A stretch of 14,387 bases of DNA from Actinomycetes bacterium (GTDB lineage Bacteria; Actinomycetota; Actinomycetes; Propionibacteriales; Propionibacteriaceae). Below the pieces are notes generated by a model that was given only the letters and a program-made list of their open reading frames with translations, was not told the origin of the DNA and ran no database searches. Positions 1 through 6,472 of the stretch are shown here, in pieces. The translations under genes were made by a program, and so were the position numbers. The first letter of the stretch is position 1. Every line of letters begins with the position of its first letter. The stretch spans positions 1 to 14,387 of the forward strand of contig JAEYNS010000301.1 of the NCBI GenBank assembly GCA_023412435.1, read 5' to 3'.

Positions 1-8
1 CCGGTCAC

Positions 9-48
9 CCGGTCCCCGGGACCGGCTGCGCGCCCCCCGCCGGGGGCC
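9..48. terminator. Two GC-rich hairpins upstream of the ABC operon
   Basis: Positions 9-16 (CCGGTCCC) and 18-25 (GGGACCGG) are perfect inverted repeats; realistically this is a 6-bp stem with a 5-base loop. A second C5/G5 hairpin follows (34-38 with 42-46). No T-tract follows either, which is usual in high-GC actinomycetes. They may end a gene that lies left of the window, or fold in the leader of the ABC operon. A TAACCT at 49-54 fits the TAnnnT -10 pattern, but I see no -35 box at the right distance. The structure is seen directly; the function is inferred. Confidence 0.35.
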
Positions 49-100
49 TAACCTGTACCCGCCGCGTCGGCGGCACCACGCACCGGGCGAGGGAGTACCC

Positions 101-925
101 ATGACAGCCACCGCCACCGAACCCCGGGCTCGCAGGAGCCTCTCGCCACGCAAGCGCGCCCAGCGCTTCCGGATGGTGCAGTACGGGGTCCTGCTGCTGT
201 TGCTCGCGCTCGCTGTGCTGACGGTGGACGGCCGGGCCGTCCAGAACGCCTTCTTCCGCCCCGACCTGATCCAGGAGATCCTCGGGCCGGGCCTGCTGTG
301 GGCGTTCCTGCACACGATCGCCTACACCGCGGGCGCCTTCGTCTTCGGCCTGGTGGCCGGCACGGTCCTCGCCCTGATGAAGATGTCGCAGGTGGCGCCC
401 TACCGCTGGCTGGCCAACATCTACATCGAGTTCTTCCGCGGCGTCCCTGCGATCATCGTGCTGCTGGCCTTCAGCCTGCTGGGAATCGCCTTCCCCGGCT
501 TCCGGTTCCCGCTCGACCCGTTCGGCACCGTGTGGACGGCGCTCGGCATGGTCTCGGCGGCGTACATGTCGGAGACCATCAGGGCCGGCATCCAGGCCGT
601 CCCGAAGGGGCAGTTCGAGGCCGCCCGCTCGCTCGGGATGCCGCCCGGCATGGCGATGCAGCGGATCATCCTGCCGCAGGCCTTCCGGATCGTGATCCCG
701 CCGCTGACCAACGAGCTGGTCCTGCTCACCAAGGACTCCTCCCTGGTGTACGTGCTCGGACTGGTGAAGGCCGACTTCGAACTCACCAAGTACGGCCGCG
801 ACCTGGCCAACACCTACGCGAACATGACGCCTCTGGTGATAGCCGGGCTGCTGTACCTCGTCATCACCCTCCCCCTCAGCTACCTGGTCCGGCGGCTCGA
901 GGCCAAGGCTGCGAAGGCCAGGTGA
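101..925 (+). CDS. Polar amino-acid ABC transporter permease
   Basis: This is a 274-residue integral membrane permease of the His/Glu/Gln (HisM/GlnP) family, which forms the channel of an amino-acid importer. After a basic cytoplasmic N-terminus (residues 1-24, rich in Arg and Lys) there are about five hydrophobic segments (roughly 28-42, 65-93, 112-130, 143-158, 243-262). The typical E-F-F-R-G-V-P motif is at 110-116. The ATPase-docking EAA loop is at 173-192, starting E-A-A-R-S-L-G and ending in I-L-P-Q. The ATG at 101 follows a purine-rich GCGAGGGAG at 87-95, a reasonable ribosome site. Its stop (923-925) lies inside the ribosome site of the ATPase gene, so the two are one operon. The substrate-binding protein gene is absent and probably lies to the left. 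The substrate (glutamate, glutamine, cystine or other) cannot be told from this gene. Confidence 0.93.
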   Translation: MTATATEPRARRSLSPRKRAQRFRMVQYGVLLLLLALAVLTVDGRAVQNAFFRPDLIQEILGPGLLWAFLHTIAYTAGAFVFGLVAGTVLALMKMSQVAPYRWLANIYIEFFRGVPAIIVLLAFSLLGIAFPGFRFPLDPFGTVWTALGMVSAAYMSETIRAGIQAVPKGQFEAARSLGMPPGMAMQRIILPQAFRIVIPPLTNELVLLTKDSSLVYVLGLVKADFELTKYGRDLANTYANMTPLVIAGLLYLVITLPLSYLVRRLEAKAAKAR

Positions 926-930
926 CCGCC

Positions 931-1815
931 ATGACCCAGACCATCCCGACCGGCAACCGCGAGGACGAGATCCAGATCTACGACCTCCACAAGTCCTTCG
1001 GCGACCTCGAGGTGCTCAAGGGCATCACCACCACCGTCCACCGCGGCGAGGTGGTCTGCGTGATCGGGCCGTCGGGCTCGGGCAAGTCGACGCTGCTGCG
1101 CTGCGTCAACGTCCTCGAGCGGCCGACCGCGGGACGGATCTTCATCCTCAACGAGGAGATCACCGACCTCGACGCCGACGTCGACCGGATCCGCACGATG
1201 ATGGGCATGGTCTTCCAGCAGTTCAACCTGTTCCCCCACCTCACAGCGCTCGAGAACTGCACCATCGCGCAGATCCGGGTGCTGAAGAAGTCGCCGGAAG
1301 AGGCCCGGCGGGTCGCGCTGGAGAACCTGACGAAGGTGGGCCTGGGCGACCGTGGCGACTCCTTCCCCGCCCAGATGTCGGGCGGCCAGCAGCAGCGGGT
1401 CGCGATCGCACGGGCGCTGGCGATGGATCCGGAGATGATGCTCTTCGACGAGCCGACGTCGGCACTCGACCCGGAACTCGTCGGCGACGTCCTGGCCGTC
1501 ATGCGTGACCTGGCCAGCGAGGGCATGACGATGATGGTGGTCACCCACGAGATGGCGTTCGCCCGGGAGGTGGCCGATCGGGTGATCTTCATGGACGACG
1601 GGGTGATCGTGGAGGAGGGCCCGCCGGAGGAGGTCATCGGCAACCCGAAGGAGGAGCGCACCCGCACCTTCCTCGCCCGGGTGCGGGACCCCACGCATGT
1701 CCACCCGGGGGACGAGGACGCCGCCTACGCCGAGCGGCACCGCCGCGACCCCCGCCACCACGACTCGCCGAACCCGCCGCCGCCGGTGGGGACGACCAGC
1801 TCACAGCACCTCTGA
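931..1815 (+). CDS. Polar amino-acid ABC transporter ATP-binding protein
   Basis: This is a 294-residue ATPase that powers the permease encoded just upstream, a GlnQ/HisP-type protein. It has Walker [10 protein letters not shown] at 46-54, the Q-loop at 96-97 (F-Q-Q-F-N), the signature M-S-G-G-Q at 149-153 (Met where Leu is usual), Walker B with D-E at 173-174, the D-loop at 178-181 and the switch His206. The start was chosen at ATG 931 because AGGTGA at 920-925, a perfect anti-16S match that includes the permease stop codon, lies five bases upstream. A GTG at 922 in the same frame would overlap the permease stop but has a weaker site. The ATPase core ends near residue 251. An extra tail of about 43 residues follows, rich in His, Asp, Arg and Pro (His at 256, 258, 270, 276, 277, 293), which most family members lack. 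Confidence 0.95.
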   Translation: MTQTIPTGNREDEIQIYDLHKSFGDLEVLKGITTTVHRGEVVCVIGPSGSGKSTLLRCVNVLERPTAGRIFILNEEITDLDADVDRIRTMMGMVFQQFNLFPHLTALENCTIAQIRVLKKSPEEARRVALENLTKVGLGDRGDSFPAQMSGGQQQRVAIARALAMDPEMMLFDEPTSALDPELVGDVLAVMRDLASEGMTMMVVTHEMAFAREVADRVIFMDDGVIVEEGPPEEVIGNPKEERTRTFLARVRDPTHVHPGDEDAAYAERHRRDPRHHDSPNPPPPVGTTSSQHL

Positions 1816-1825
1816 GCCCGCTCAG
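1812..1825. terminator. Palindrome holding both convergent stop codons
   Basis: CTGAGC at 1812-1817 and GCTCAG at 1820-1825 form a perfect dyad. The TGA of the ATPase gene (1813-1815) and the TGA of the convergent glycosylase gene (complement of 1822-1824) occupy mirror positions in it, with only six bases between the coding regions. It could fold as a 5-bp stem with a 4-base loop, short for a terminator, so a role in ending transcription is only a guess. Confidence 0.3.
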
Positions 1826-2994
1826 CCACCGACCTCCCGGGCAAGGGCCGCCGCCAGCGTCCCGACCGGACGGACTACCGTCCGCTCCAGGCCGAGCCAG
1901 CCCGCCATCGATCCCAGCGCCGCCGCCAGCCGGCCCGCGGTCTCGGCCTCGGGCTCGTCGGGCTCCAGCCAGGCCGCCTGAACCACCAGCGCACCCGCCT
2001 GCCGGTCGGCCTTCAGGTCGACCCGGGCCGCGATAGTGTCGTCCATCACGAACAGGTAGACGTAGTAGCCCCACACCCGTTTCGCCGCCGGCACGTAGAT
2101 CTCGATCCGGTAGTCGATCCCGAAGGTCTGCAGCAGCCGGTCGCGGTCGGACGCCAGCGAGTCGAACGGGCTGATCAGGGAGTCCACCGTGAGCCGGCGG
2201 GGCAGCCGCGCCTTACGCCACAGGTAGGCGGGCAGCTTCCAGCCCCTGACAGTCACCGGTTCCAGTTCGCCGGCCGCCACCAGCTCGCCGATGGCGGCCC
2301 TGGTGCGGGCGGCGTCCAGCCGGAAGTAGCCGGCCAGGTCGCGCTCGGTGGCAACCCCGAGGGCGGCAGCCGAGCGCGCCACCAGCACCCTGGTGGCCTC
2401 GGGCACCTCAAGGTCACCCCGATCGAGGACCGCGGGCGGGATGACCCGCTCCGGCAGGTCGTAGAGCCGCTCGAACTGGGTGTTGCGGCTGGCGACGGTG
2501 ACGTCGCCGATGGTGAGCAGCCACTCCAGGCCGGTCTTGGCGTCCGACCAGTTCCACCACGCCCCCGGCTCGCGGTTGTCCGGGTGCTCGATCTGGCGGG
2601 CGGTCAACGGGCCCTGCTCGGCCACCTGGCGGCGGATCTTGTCGAGCAGTTCGGGGTGCTCGGCACTGATCTGCTCCAGCCACTGCCAGGGCTTGGCCGC
2701 ATGCTCGTTCATCCGGTGCCGGAAGGCCGGGTAGAGGTCGATGTCGAGGTACGACACCGCGTTGCGCACCCAGCACTCGAACAGCCGGCGCGGGGCGACC
2801 CCGGCAGCCCGCTCGAGCAGCCCGCGGTCGTAGGGCCCGAGCCGGGCGAACAGCGGCATGTAGTGGGCGCGTACCGCGACATTGACGGTGTCGATCTGGA
2901 AGTGCCCCACCTGGTCGATCACCCGTTGCGCCTGGCGGATCGTGACCGGTCCGTCCCCTGTCGTTGACCGCCCGAACCCCTGCGCGGCGAGCAT
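1822..2994 (-). CDS. YcaQ/AlkX-type winged-helix DNA glycosylase-like protein
   Basis: From the first ATG this is a 390-residue protein of the HTH_42/YcaQ family. E. coli YcaQ (AlkX) is a DNA glycosylase that opens interstrand crosslinks. The family's catalytic Q-x-D is present as Q33-I-D35 in the block H-F-Q-I-D-T-V-N, followed by the conserved R-A-H-Y-M-P-L-F and R-L-G-P-Y segments. Winged-helix repeats fill the rest, and near the C-terminus is the F-D-S-L segment followed by R-L-L-Q-T-F-G-I-D-Y. The start is uncertain. The family normally begins with a helix ending A-R-R-x-x-L-A-A-Q-G-F, and the codons just upstream of this ATG (back to 3021) encode L-T-P-A-Q-A-R-R-A in frame. No ATG, GTG or TTG lies between the in-frame stop at 3064-3066 and the ATG at 2994. 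The gene follows hpf immediately and is probably cotranscribed with it. The family assignment is firm; crosslink repair in this host is inferred. Confidence 0.88.
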   Translation of the reverse strand: MLAAQGFGRSTTGDGPVTIRQAQRVIDQVGHFQIDTVNVAVRAHYMPLFARLGPYDRGLLERAAGVAPRRLFECWVRNAVSYLDIDLYPAFRHRMNEHAAKPWQWLEQISAEHPELLDKIRRQVAEQGPLTARQIEHPDNREPGAWWNWSDAKTGLEWLLTIGDVTVASRNTQFERLYDLPERVIPPAVLDRGDLEVPEATRVLVARSAAALGVATERDLAGYFRLDAARTRAAIGELVAAGELEPVTVRGWKLPAYLWRKARLPRRLTVDSLISPFDSLASDRDRLLQTFGIDYRIEIYVPAAKRVWGYYVYLFVMDDTIAARVDLKADRQAGALVVQAAWLEPDEPEAETAGRLAAALGSMAGWLGLERTVVRPVGTLAAALAREVGG

Positions 2995-3022
2995 CGCCCG
3001 CCGCGCCTGGGCCGGGGTCAGC

Positions 3023-3655
3023 TCACCCCTGGGCAGCGCCGGCCTTGTCGACGCTGAGGTGGATCACGCCGTAGTCGTAGGCCTTGCGCCGGTAGACCGC
3101 GCTGGGCGCGTTGGTCTCGGCGTCGACGTAGAGGAAGAAGTCATGGCCGACCAGCTCCATCTCGTCCAGCGCCTGGGCGAGGGTCAGCGGTGTCGCCTCG
3201 AACACCTTCTCCCGCACCACGAGCGGGCCGTCGCCGTGCACCTCCAGGCCGGCGGCGAGGGTGCGCACCTGCGCGGTCTCGGTCTCCTCGGCGCCGGCGT
3301 CACCGGCCACGGCGGGCGTCCCGGGCAGCGCCGCAGCGGTACGCAGCCCGCGATGGGTCTTGCGGCGGTCGGAGGCGCGGCGCAGCTGGGACTTGAGCCG
3401 CTCCAGTGCCCGGTCGAAGGCGATCGCCTTGTCGTCGGCGAAGGCCTCGGCCCGCACCACCGGGCCCTTGCTCCGCAGCGTGATCTCCACTCCTGTCGAC
3501 TGATCCGGCTGCCGCTTGTGACCATGGGCTGTGACCTGGACCTCGATCCGGATCACCCTGTCCTTCAACTTCTCGATGGAGGCGATCTTCTCTTCGACCC
3601 TGGACCGGAAATCATCGGGGATCTGGCAGTGCCGACCGGTAACAAGGACATCCAT
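3023..3655 (-). CDS. hpf: Long-form ribosome hibernation promoting factor
   Basis: This is a 210-residue protein with the two-domain layout of long HPF, which dimerises idle ribosomes into 100S particles in slow growth. The N-terminal S30AE/RaiA domain is at about 1-105 (starting M-D-V-L-V-T-G-R-H, ending in a Lys/Arg-rich helix near 85-100). A linker of about 40 residues rich in Ala, Gly and Thr follows. The C-terminal dimerisation domain at about 145-205 carries the conserved M-E-L-V-G-H-D-F-F and V-Y-R-R-K-A-Y-D-Y-G-V-I. The start is secure: a perfect AGGAGG (complement of 3661-3666) sits five bases before the ATG. In many actinomycetes hpf follows comF and precedes secA. Here amtB-glnK separates it from comF, and no secA is in the window. 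Its stop lies just inside the likely start region of the glycosylase-like gene. Confidence 0.95.
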   Translation of the reverse strand: MDVLVTGRHCQIPDDFRSRVEEKIASIEKLKDRVIRIEVQVTAHGHKRQPDQSTGVEITLRSKGPVVRAEAFADDKAIAFDRALERLKSQLRRASDRRKTHRGLRTAAALPGTPAVAGDAGAEETETAQVRTLAAGLEVHGDGPLVVREKVFEATPLTLAQALDEMELVGHDFFLYVDAETNAPSAVYRRKAYDYGVIHLSVDKAGAAQG

Positions 3656-3892
3656 GTCAACCTCCTGGTGGTGTCTGGGTCGTCATCAGGCCGGATCGGA
3701 AGAATGCCTGGACGACAATGGCACCCGGGCCCGCCCCTGCCGCCGAAGCTGCAGGCTGGACCATGGGTGCCATACCCCCACCGTAGTCGGCTTCGAGGTC
3801 GGTTCAAAGCCTGTCGCCGAGCCGTGGCGCGTGTCGTCCCACGACCCCTGACGCGGGCGCCGACGCGTCGGCCGAGCCGCGGCCGAGCGCGT
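3656..3892. other. Divergent intergenic region, hpf leader side
   Basis: No convincing gene lies in these 237 bases. Reading on the minus strand, the stretch nearest hpf is a leader ending in the strong ribosome site at 3661-3666. The right-hand part (about 3830-3892) is very GC-rich and of low complexity, with repeated GCC/CGG and GACGCG elements. It leads directly into the phased repeat operator in front of amtB. Confidence 0.6.
3780..3807 (-). promoter_or_regulatory. Candidate hpf promoter
   Basis: On the minus strand TTGAAC (complement of 3802-3807) is followed after 16 bases by TACGGT (complement of 3780-3785), a fair housekeeping-type -35/-10 pair. Transcription would start near 3773, giving a leader of roughly 115 bases before hpf. 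This is pattern matching only; stress-sigma promoters are also plausible for this gene. Confidence 0.28.
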
Positions 3893-3972
3893 GCAACGCG
3901 GCCGTAACAAGGGCTAACAAGCCTGTAACAGTGGCTCATCACCTCGTAACACGGGCAGAACCCGGGCGTAAC
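3893..3972 (+). promoter_or_regulatory. Phased NNAAC repeat operator of amtB (GlnR/MtrA-box-like)
   Basis: Seven direct five-base half-sites lie on the plus strand: GCAAC 3893, GTAAC 3904, CTAAC 3914, GTAAC 3925, GTAAC 3946, AGAAC 3957 and GTAAC 3968. The start-to-start distances are 11, 10, 11, 21, 11 and 11 bases, so all face one side of the helix, with one blank turn at 3936. The last three match the actinobacterial GlnR pattern gTnAc-n6-GaAAc-n6-GtnAc, and their terminal AC pairs fit AC-n9-AC. All four GTAAC copies continue as GTAACA, like the GTMACA core reported for MtrA. The last half-site ends 23 bases before the amtB ATG. Nitrogen control of amtB-glnK is the likely role; which regulator binds is not known. 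Confidence 0.7.
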
Positions 3973-3995
3973 AGCCATCCGACAGCCTGACGGGC

Positions 3996-5351
3996 ATGAT
4001 TCTGGAACTCGATACCGGCGATACCGCCTGGGTCCTCACCGCGGCATCCTTCGTGCTGTTGATGACCCCCGGTCTCGCGCTCTTCTACGGCGGCATGGTC
4101 CGCGCCAAGGGCGTCCTCAACATGATGATGATGAGCTTCGTCAGTATGGGCGTCATCGGGGTGCTCTGGGTGCTCTACGGCTACAGCCTCGCCTTCGGTG
4201 ACTCCGTCGGTGGGCTCGGCCTGATCGGCAACCCGCTGGAGTACCTGGGGCTGCAGGGGCTGATGGCAGGCGATTCCCTCGCCGGGACGCTGCCGTCGCT
4301 GGCCTTCGTCGCCTTCCAGGCCTGCTTCGCGATCATCACCGTGGCGCTGGTCTCGGGTGCTATCGCCGACCGCGCCTCGTTCGGCGCCTGGACGGTGTTC
4401 ACCGTCATCTGGGGCACGCTGGTCTACTTCCCGGCGGCGCACTGGGTGTTCGCCTTCGACGGTGACGAGTCCAAGGGCGGCTGGATCGCCAACACGCTGG
4501 GTGCCATCGACTTCGCCGGCGGCACCGCCATCCACATCAACGCCGGCACCGCGGCCCTCGCCCTGGCGCTGGTGATCGGTCCGCGGATCGGCTTCGGCAG
4601 CCGCCCGATGCGTCCGCACAACCTGACGCTGGTCATGCTGGGCGCCGCCCTGCTGTGGTTCGGCTGGTTCGGCTTCAACGCCGGCTCGGCGGTCGCCGCC
4701 AACGGCCTGGCCTCCCTCGCCTGGGTGAACACCCTGGCCGCGACCGCGGCGGCGATGCTGGCCTGGCTCGCGGTGGAGCGGATCCGGGACGGCCACGCGA
4801 CCTCGCTGGGCGCCGCGTCCGGCATCGTCGCAGGCCTGGTCGGCATCACCCCTGCCGCCGGTGCGGTCAGCCCCGTGGGTGCCCTCATCATCGGCCTGCT
4901 CGCCGGTGTCGCCTGCGCCTACGCGGTCGGCCTGAAGTACAAGTTCGGCTACGACGACTCGCTCGACGTGGTCGGCGTGCACCTGGTCGGCGGCCTGGTC
5001 GGCACCCTGGCGATCGGCTTCCTCGCCGATCCGGCAACCTCTGGCGACCCGGCCAGCCCTGGTGTCGCGGGCCTGTTCTACGGCGGTGGCCTCGATCAGT
5101 TCGTCAAGCAGCTGATCGGCGCTGTCGCGGTGATGGTCTTCTCGTTCGTCGTCACCTACCTGATCGCCCTCGCCATCAAGAAGACGATCGGTTGGCGGGT
5201 CAGCGCCTCCGAGGAGCTGAACGGCATCGACCTCGCCGAGCACTCCGAGGTCGGCTACGACCTCAGCCCGGTGTACTACTCCAGCAAGGTGCAGCGGACC
5301 CTCGTCCTGACTGCCGATGACCTTCCCCAGACCGAGAAGACGGGAGCCTGA
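3996..5351 (+). CDS. amtB: Ammonium transporter, Amt family
   Basis: This is a 451-residue Amt/Rh channel that carries ammonium/ammonia across the cytoplasmic membrane, with the eleven hydrophobic segments expected. The N-terminus reads T-G-D-T-A-W-V-L and continues into L-L-M-T-P-G-L-A-L-F-Y-G-G-M, the family hallmark. The Amt signature D-F-A-G-G-T is at 172-177. The twin pore histidines are H180 (in A-I-H-I-N-A-G) and H329 (in V-G-V-H-L-V-G-G). A cytoplasmic tail of about 50 residues after the last helix ends with E-V-G-Y-D-L, the region that contacts PII in relatives. There is no clear ribosome site before the ATG, so translation may be weak, leaderless or structured. It is followed after three bases by glnK. 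Its length is slightly above that of the mature E. coli protein. Confidence 0.96.
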   Translation: MILELDTGDTAWVLTAASFVLLMTPGLALFYGGMVRAKGVLNMMMMSFVSMGVIGVLWVLYGYSLAFGDSVGGLGLIGNPLEYLGLQGLMAGDSLAGTLPSLAFVAFQACFAIITVALVSGAIADRASFGAWTVFTVIWGTLVYFPAAHWVFAFDGDESKGGWIANTLGAIDFAGGTAIHINAGTAALALALVIGPRIGFGSRPMRPHNLTLVMLGAALLWFGWFGFNAGSAVAANGLASLAWVNTLAATAAAMLAWLAVERIRDGHATSLGAASGIVAGLVGITPAAGAVSPVGALIIGLLAGVACAYAVGLKYKFGYDDSLDVVGVHLVGGLVGTLAIGFLADPATSGDPASPGVAGLFYGGGLDQFVKQLIGAVAVMVFSFVVTYLIALAIKKTIGWRVSASEELNGIDLAEHSEVGYDLSPVYYSSKVQRTLVLTADDLPQTEKTGA

Positions 5352-5354
5352 ACC

Positions 5355-5693
5355 GTGAAGCTGGTTACAGCGATCATCCAGCCCGAGCAGTTGGAGACCG
5401 TCCAGAAGGCCCTGGTCCGCCACGGCGTCGCGGGCATGACCATCACCGAGGTAGCAGGGTACGGCCGCCAGCGCGGCCACACCGAGGTCTACCGCGGCGC
5501 CGAGTACACCATTGACTTCATCCAGAAGGTGAAGGTCGAGGTGCTGGTCGACGATGCGGAGGCCGAGACCCTGGTGGGGGTCGTGCTGCAGGGCGCCCGC
5601 ACCGGCGCCGTCGGCGACGGCAAGATCTGGGTGATCCCGGTCGACACCGTGGTCCGGGTCCGCACCGGCGAGAGCGGGAGCGACGCCGTCTGA
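5355..5693 (+). CDS. glnK: PII nitrogen regulatory protein
   Basis: This is a 112-residue PII protein, a trimeric sensor of ATP/ADP and 2-oxoglutarate that docks on AmtB and blocks ammonium uptake when nitrogen is plentiful. The T-loop is intact with Y-R-G-A-E-Y at 46-51. Tyr51 is the residue adenylylated in actinomycetes by GlnD-type enzymes. The second signature T-G-A-V-G-D-G-K-I-W-V-I-P-V is at 83-96, and Gln39 is in place in G-R-Q-R-G-H. The start is GTG at 5355, with GGGAG at 5342-5346 eight bases upstream. It is coupled to amtB (three-base gap), the usual arrangement. The common third gene, glnD, does not follow; the convergent comF begins six bases on. The C-terminal tail after residue 103 is a short polar extension. 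Confidence 0.97.
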   Translation: MKLVTAIIQPEQLETVQKALVRHGVAGMTITEVAGYGRQRGHTEVYRGAEYTIDFIQKVKVEVLVDDAEAETLVGVVLQGARTGAVGDGKIWVIPVDTVVRVRTGESGSDAV

Positions 5694-5699
5694 CACACC

Positions 5700-6395
5700 T
5701 CACAGCGACGCGGGGGCTTGCGGGCCTCCGCGTCGCGGCGTCTGGGCCACGGTCGCCGCGCCGAGCGGCTCCACCCCCGCCCGCCGCAGCGCCGCCGCCA
5801 TCGCCACCAGGGTCGACCCCGTGGTGACGATGTCGTCGACGACCACCACCGAGCCCGCAGGGACGGGTCCGCGGCAGCGGTACGCGCCGGCGGCGTTCAC
5901 CGTCCGCTGCCGGCGGCCGAGCCCGACCTGGTCGGCGGGGATCCGGGCCAGCTCCACCACGGGCCTGGCCACCACCGCCAGCCCGCACCCGGCCAGTTCA
6001 CCGGCCGCGCGGCGGGCCAGGACGGCGGTCAGGTCGAGGCCGCGCTCCAGCACCCTGTCCCGCACCGTGGGCACAGGGACCAGCATCACCCGGCCGGTCG
6101 GGGGCCGGGTGAGCAGGAGCGCGGCCACGGCCCGCGCCAGCAGCCGGGACAGCAGCGGCAGGTGGGTGAGCCCGCCGCGTTGCTTGGCGGCGATCAACAC
6201 CCGTCGCAGCCGTCCGGAGTACTCCCCCGCCGCCATCGTGGCGGGACAGCCGGCCAACGCCCGGGTCGCGGGGAGGGGACGCAGCGCCGCCACCGCGACA
6301 GCGCAGTCGGGACACAGCCCCACCGCGGGAACCCCGCAGCCGGCGCACCGCGCGCCGAGCACGAGGTCGGCCAGGGCGGTAGCGATCCGGGTCAC
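5700..6395 (-). CDS. comF: ComF family protein (phosphoribosyltransferase fold)
   Basis: This is a 231-residue protein of the ComF/GntX family. The N-terminal zinc knuckle has Cys17, Cys20, Cys28 and Cys31 (C-A-G-C then C-P-D-C). A conserved V-P-V-P is at 106-109, and the PRPP-binding loop V-V-V-V-D-D-I-V-T-T-G-S-T is at 183-195. ComF is needed for DNA uptake in naturally competent bacteria, but the gene is kept widely next to mtrAB-lpqB in actinomycetes, where its role is unsettled. The start is GTG at 6395, with AAGGAT six bases upstream. That site sits in the loop of a small GCCGGC/GCCGGC hairpin (6396-6401 and 6409-6414). It is 77 bases downstream of lpqB on the same strand. Its end is convergent with glnK, with six bases between. 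Confidence 0.9.
   Translation of the reverse strand: MTRIATALADLVLGARCAGCGVPAVGLCPDCAVAVAALRPLPATRALAGCPATMAAGEYSGRLRRVLIAAKQRGGLTHLPLLSRLLARAVAALLLTRPPTGRVMLVPVPTVRDRVLERGLDLTAVLARRAAGELAGCGLAVVARPVVELARIPADQVGLGRRQRTVNAAGAYRCRGPVPAGSVVVVDDIVTTGSTLVAMAAALRRAGVEPLGAATVAQTPRRGGPQAPASL
5705..5736. terminator. Hairpin terminator shared by glnK and comF
   Basis: GCGACGCGG at 5705-5713 pairs perfectly with CCGCGTCGC at 5728-5736. The stem continues inward through one G-T pair and GGC/GCC (5715-5717 with 5724-5726), giving 13 bp closed by the six-base loop 5718-5723. It lies twelve bases after the glnK stop and within the last codons of the convergent comF, so it could stop readthrough from glnK. 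No T-tract follows on either strand. Confidence 0.6.
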
Positions 6396-6431
6396 GCCGG
6401 CATCCTTGGCCGGCAGTGCCCGATCGGTCAG

Positions 6432-6440
6432 TTGTCCACA
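6432..6440 (+). promoter_or_regulatory. Isolated DnaA-box-like 9-mer
   Basis: TTGTCCACA, the exact form preferred by high-GC actinomycete DnaA proteins, lies in the 77-base gap between lpqB and comF. A near copy in the same orientation, GCGTCCACA, is at 6462-6470, thirty bases on. Two copies are far too few for an origin; an autoregulation or titration site, or chance, are the alternatives. Confidence 0.35.
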
Positions 6441-6472
6441 ACCGGGTCGTCGCGCCCCACGGCGTCCACAGG

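Noticed and set aside
298..930. Upstream extension of the ATPase frame through the permease gene
   Set aside because: The frame is open but lies inside the permease, encodes Arg/Pro/Gly-rich sequence, and the ATPase homology starts just after the ATG at 931.
5364..5372. A GTTACAGCG inside the start of glnK as another MtrA-like box
   Set aside because: It is a single copy within conserved codons (L-V-T-A) of the PII family, so coding constraint explains it.
3939..5696. A 585-codon open frame on the minus strand opposite amtB-glnK
   Set aside because: It is the antisense frame of two clear, conserved genes. Its product is Asp/Gly/Gln/His-rich low complexity, as expected from high-GC third positions, with no domain seen.
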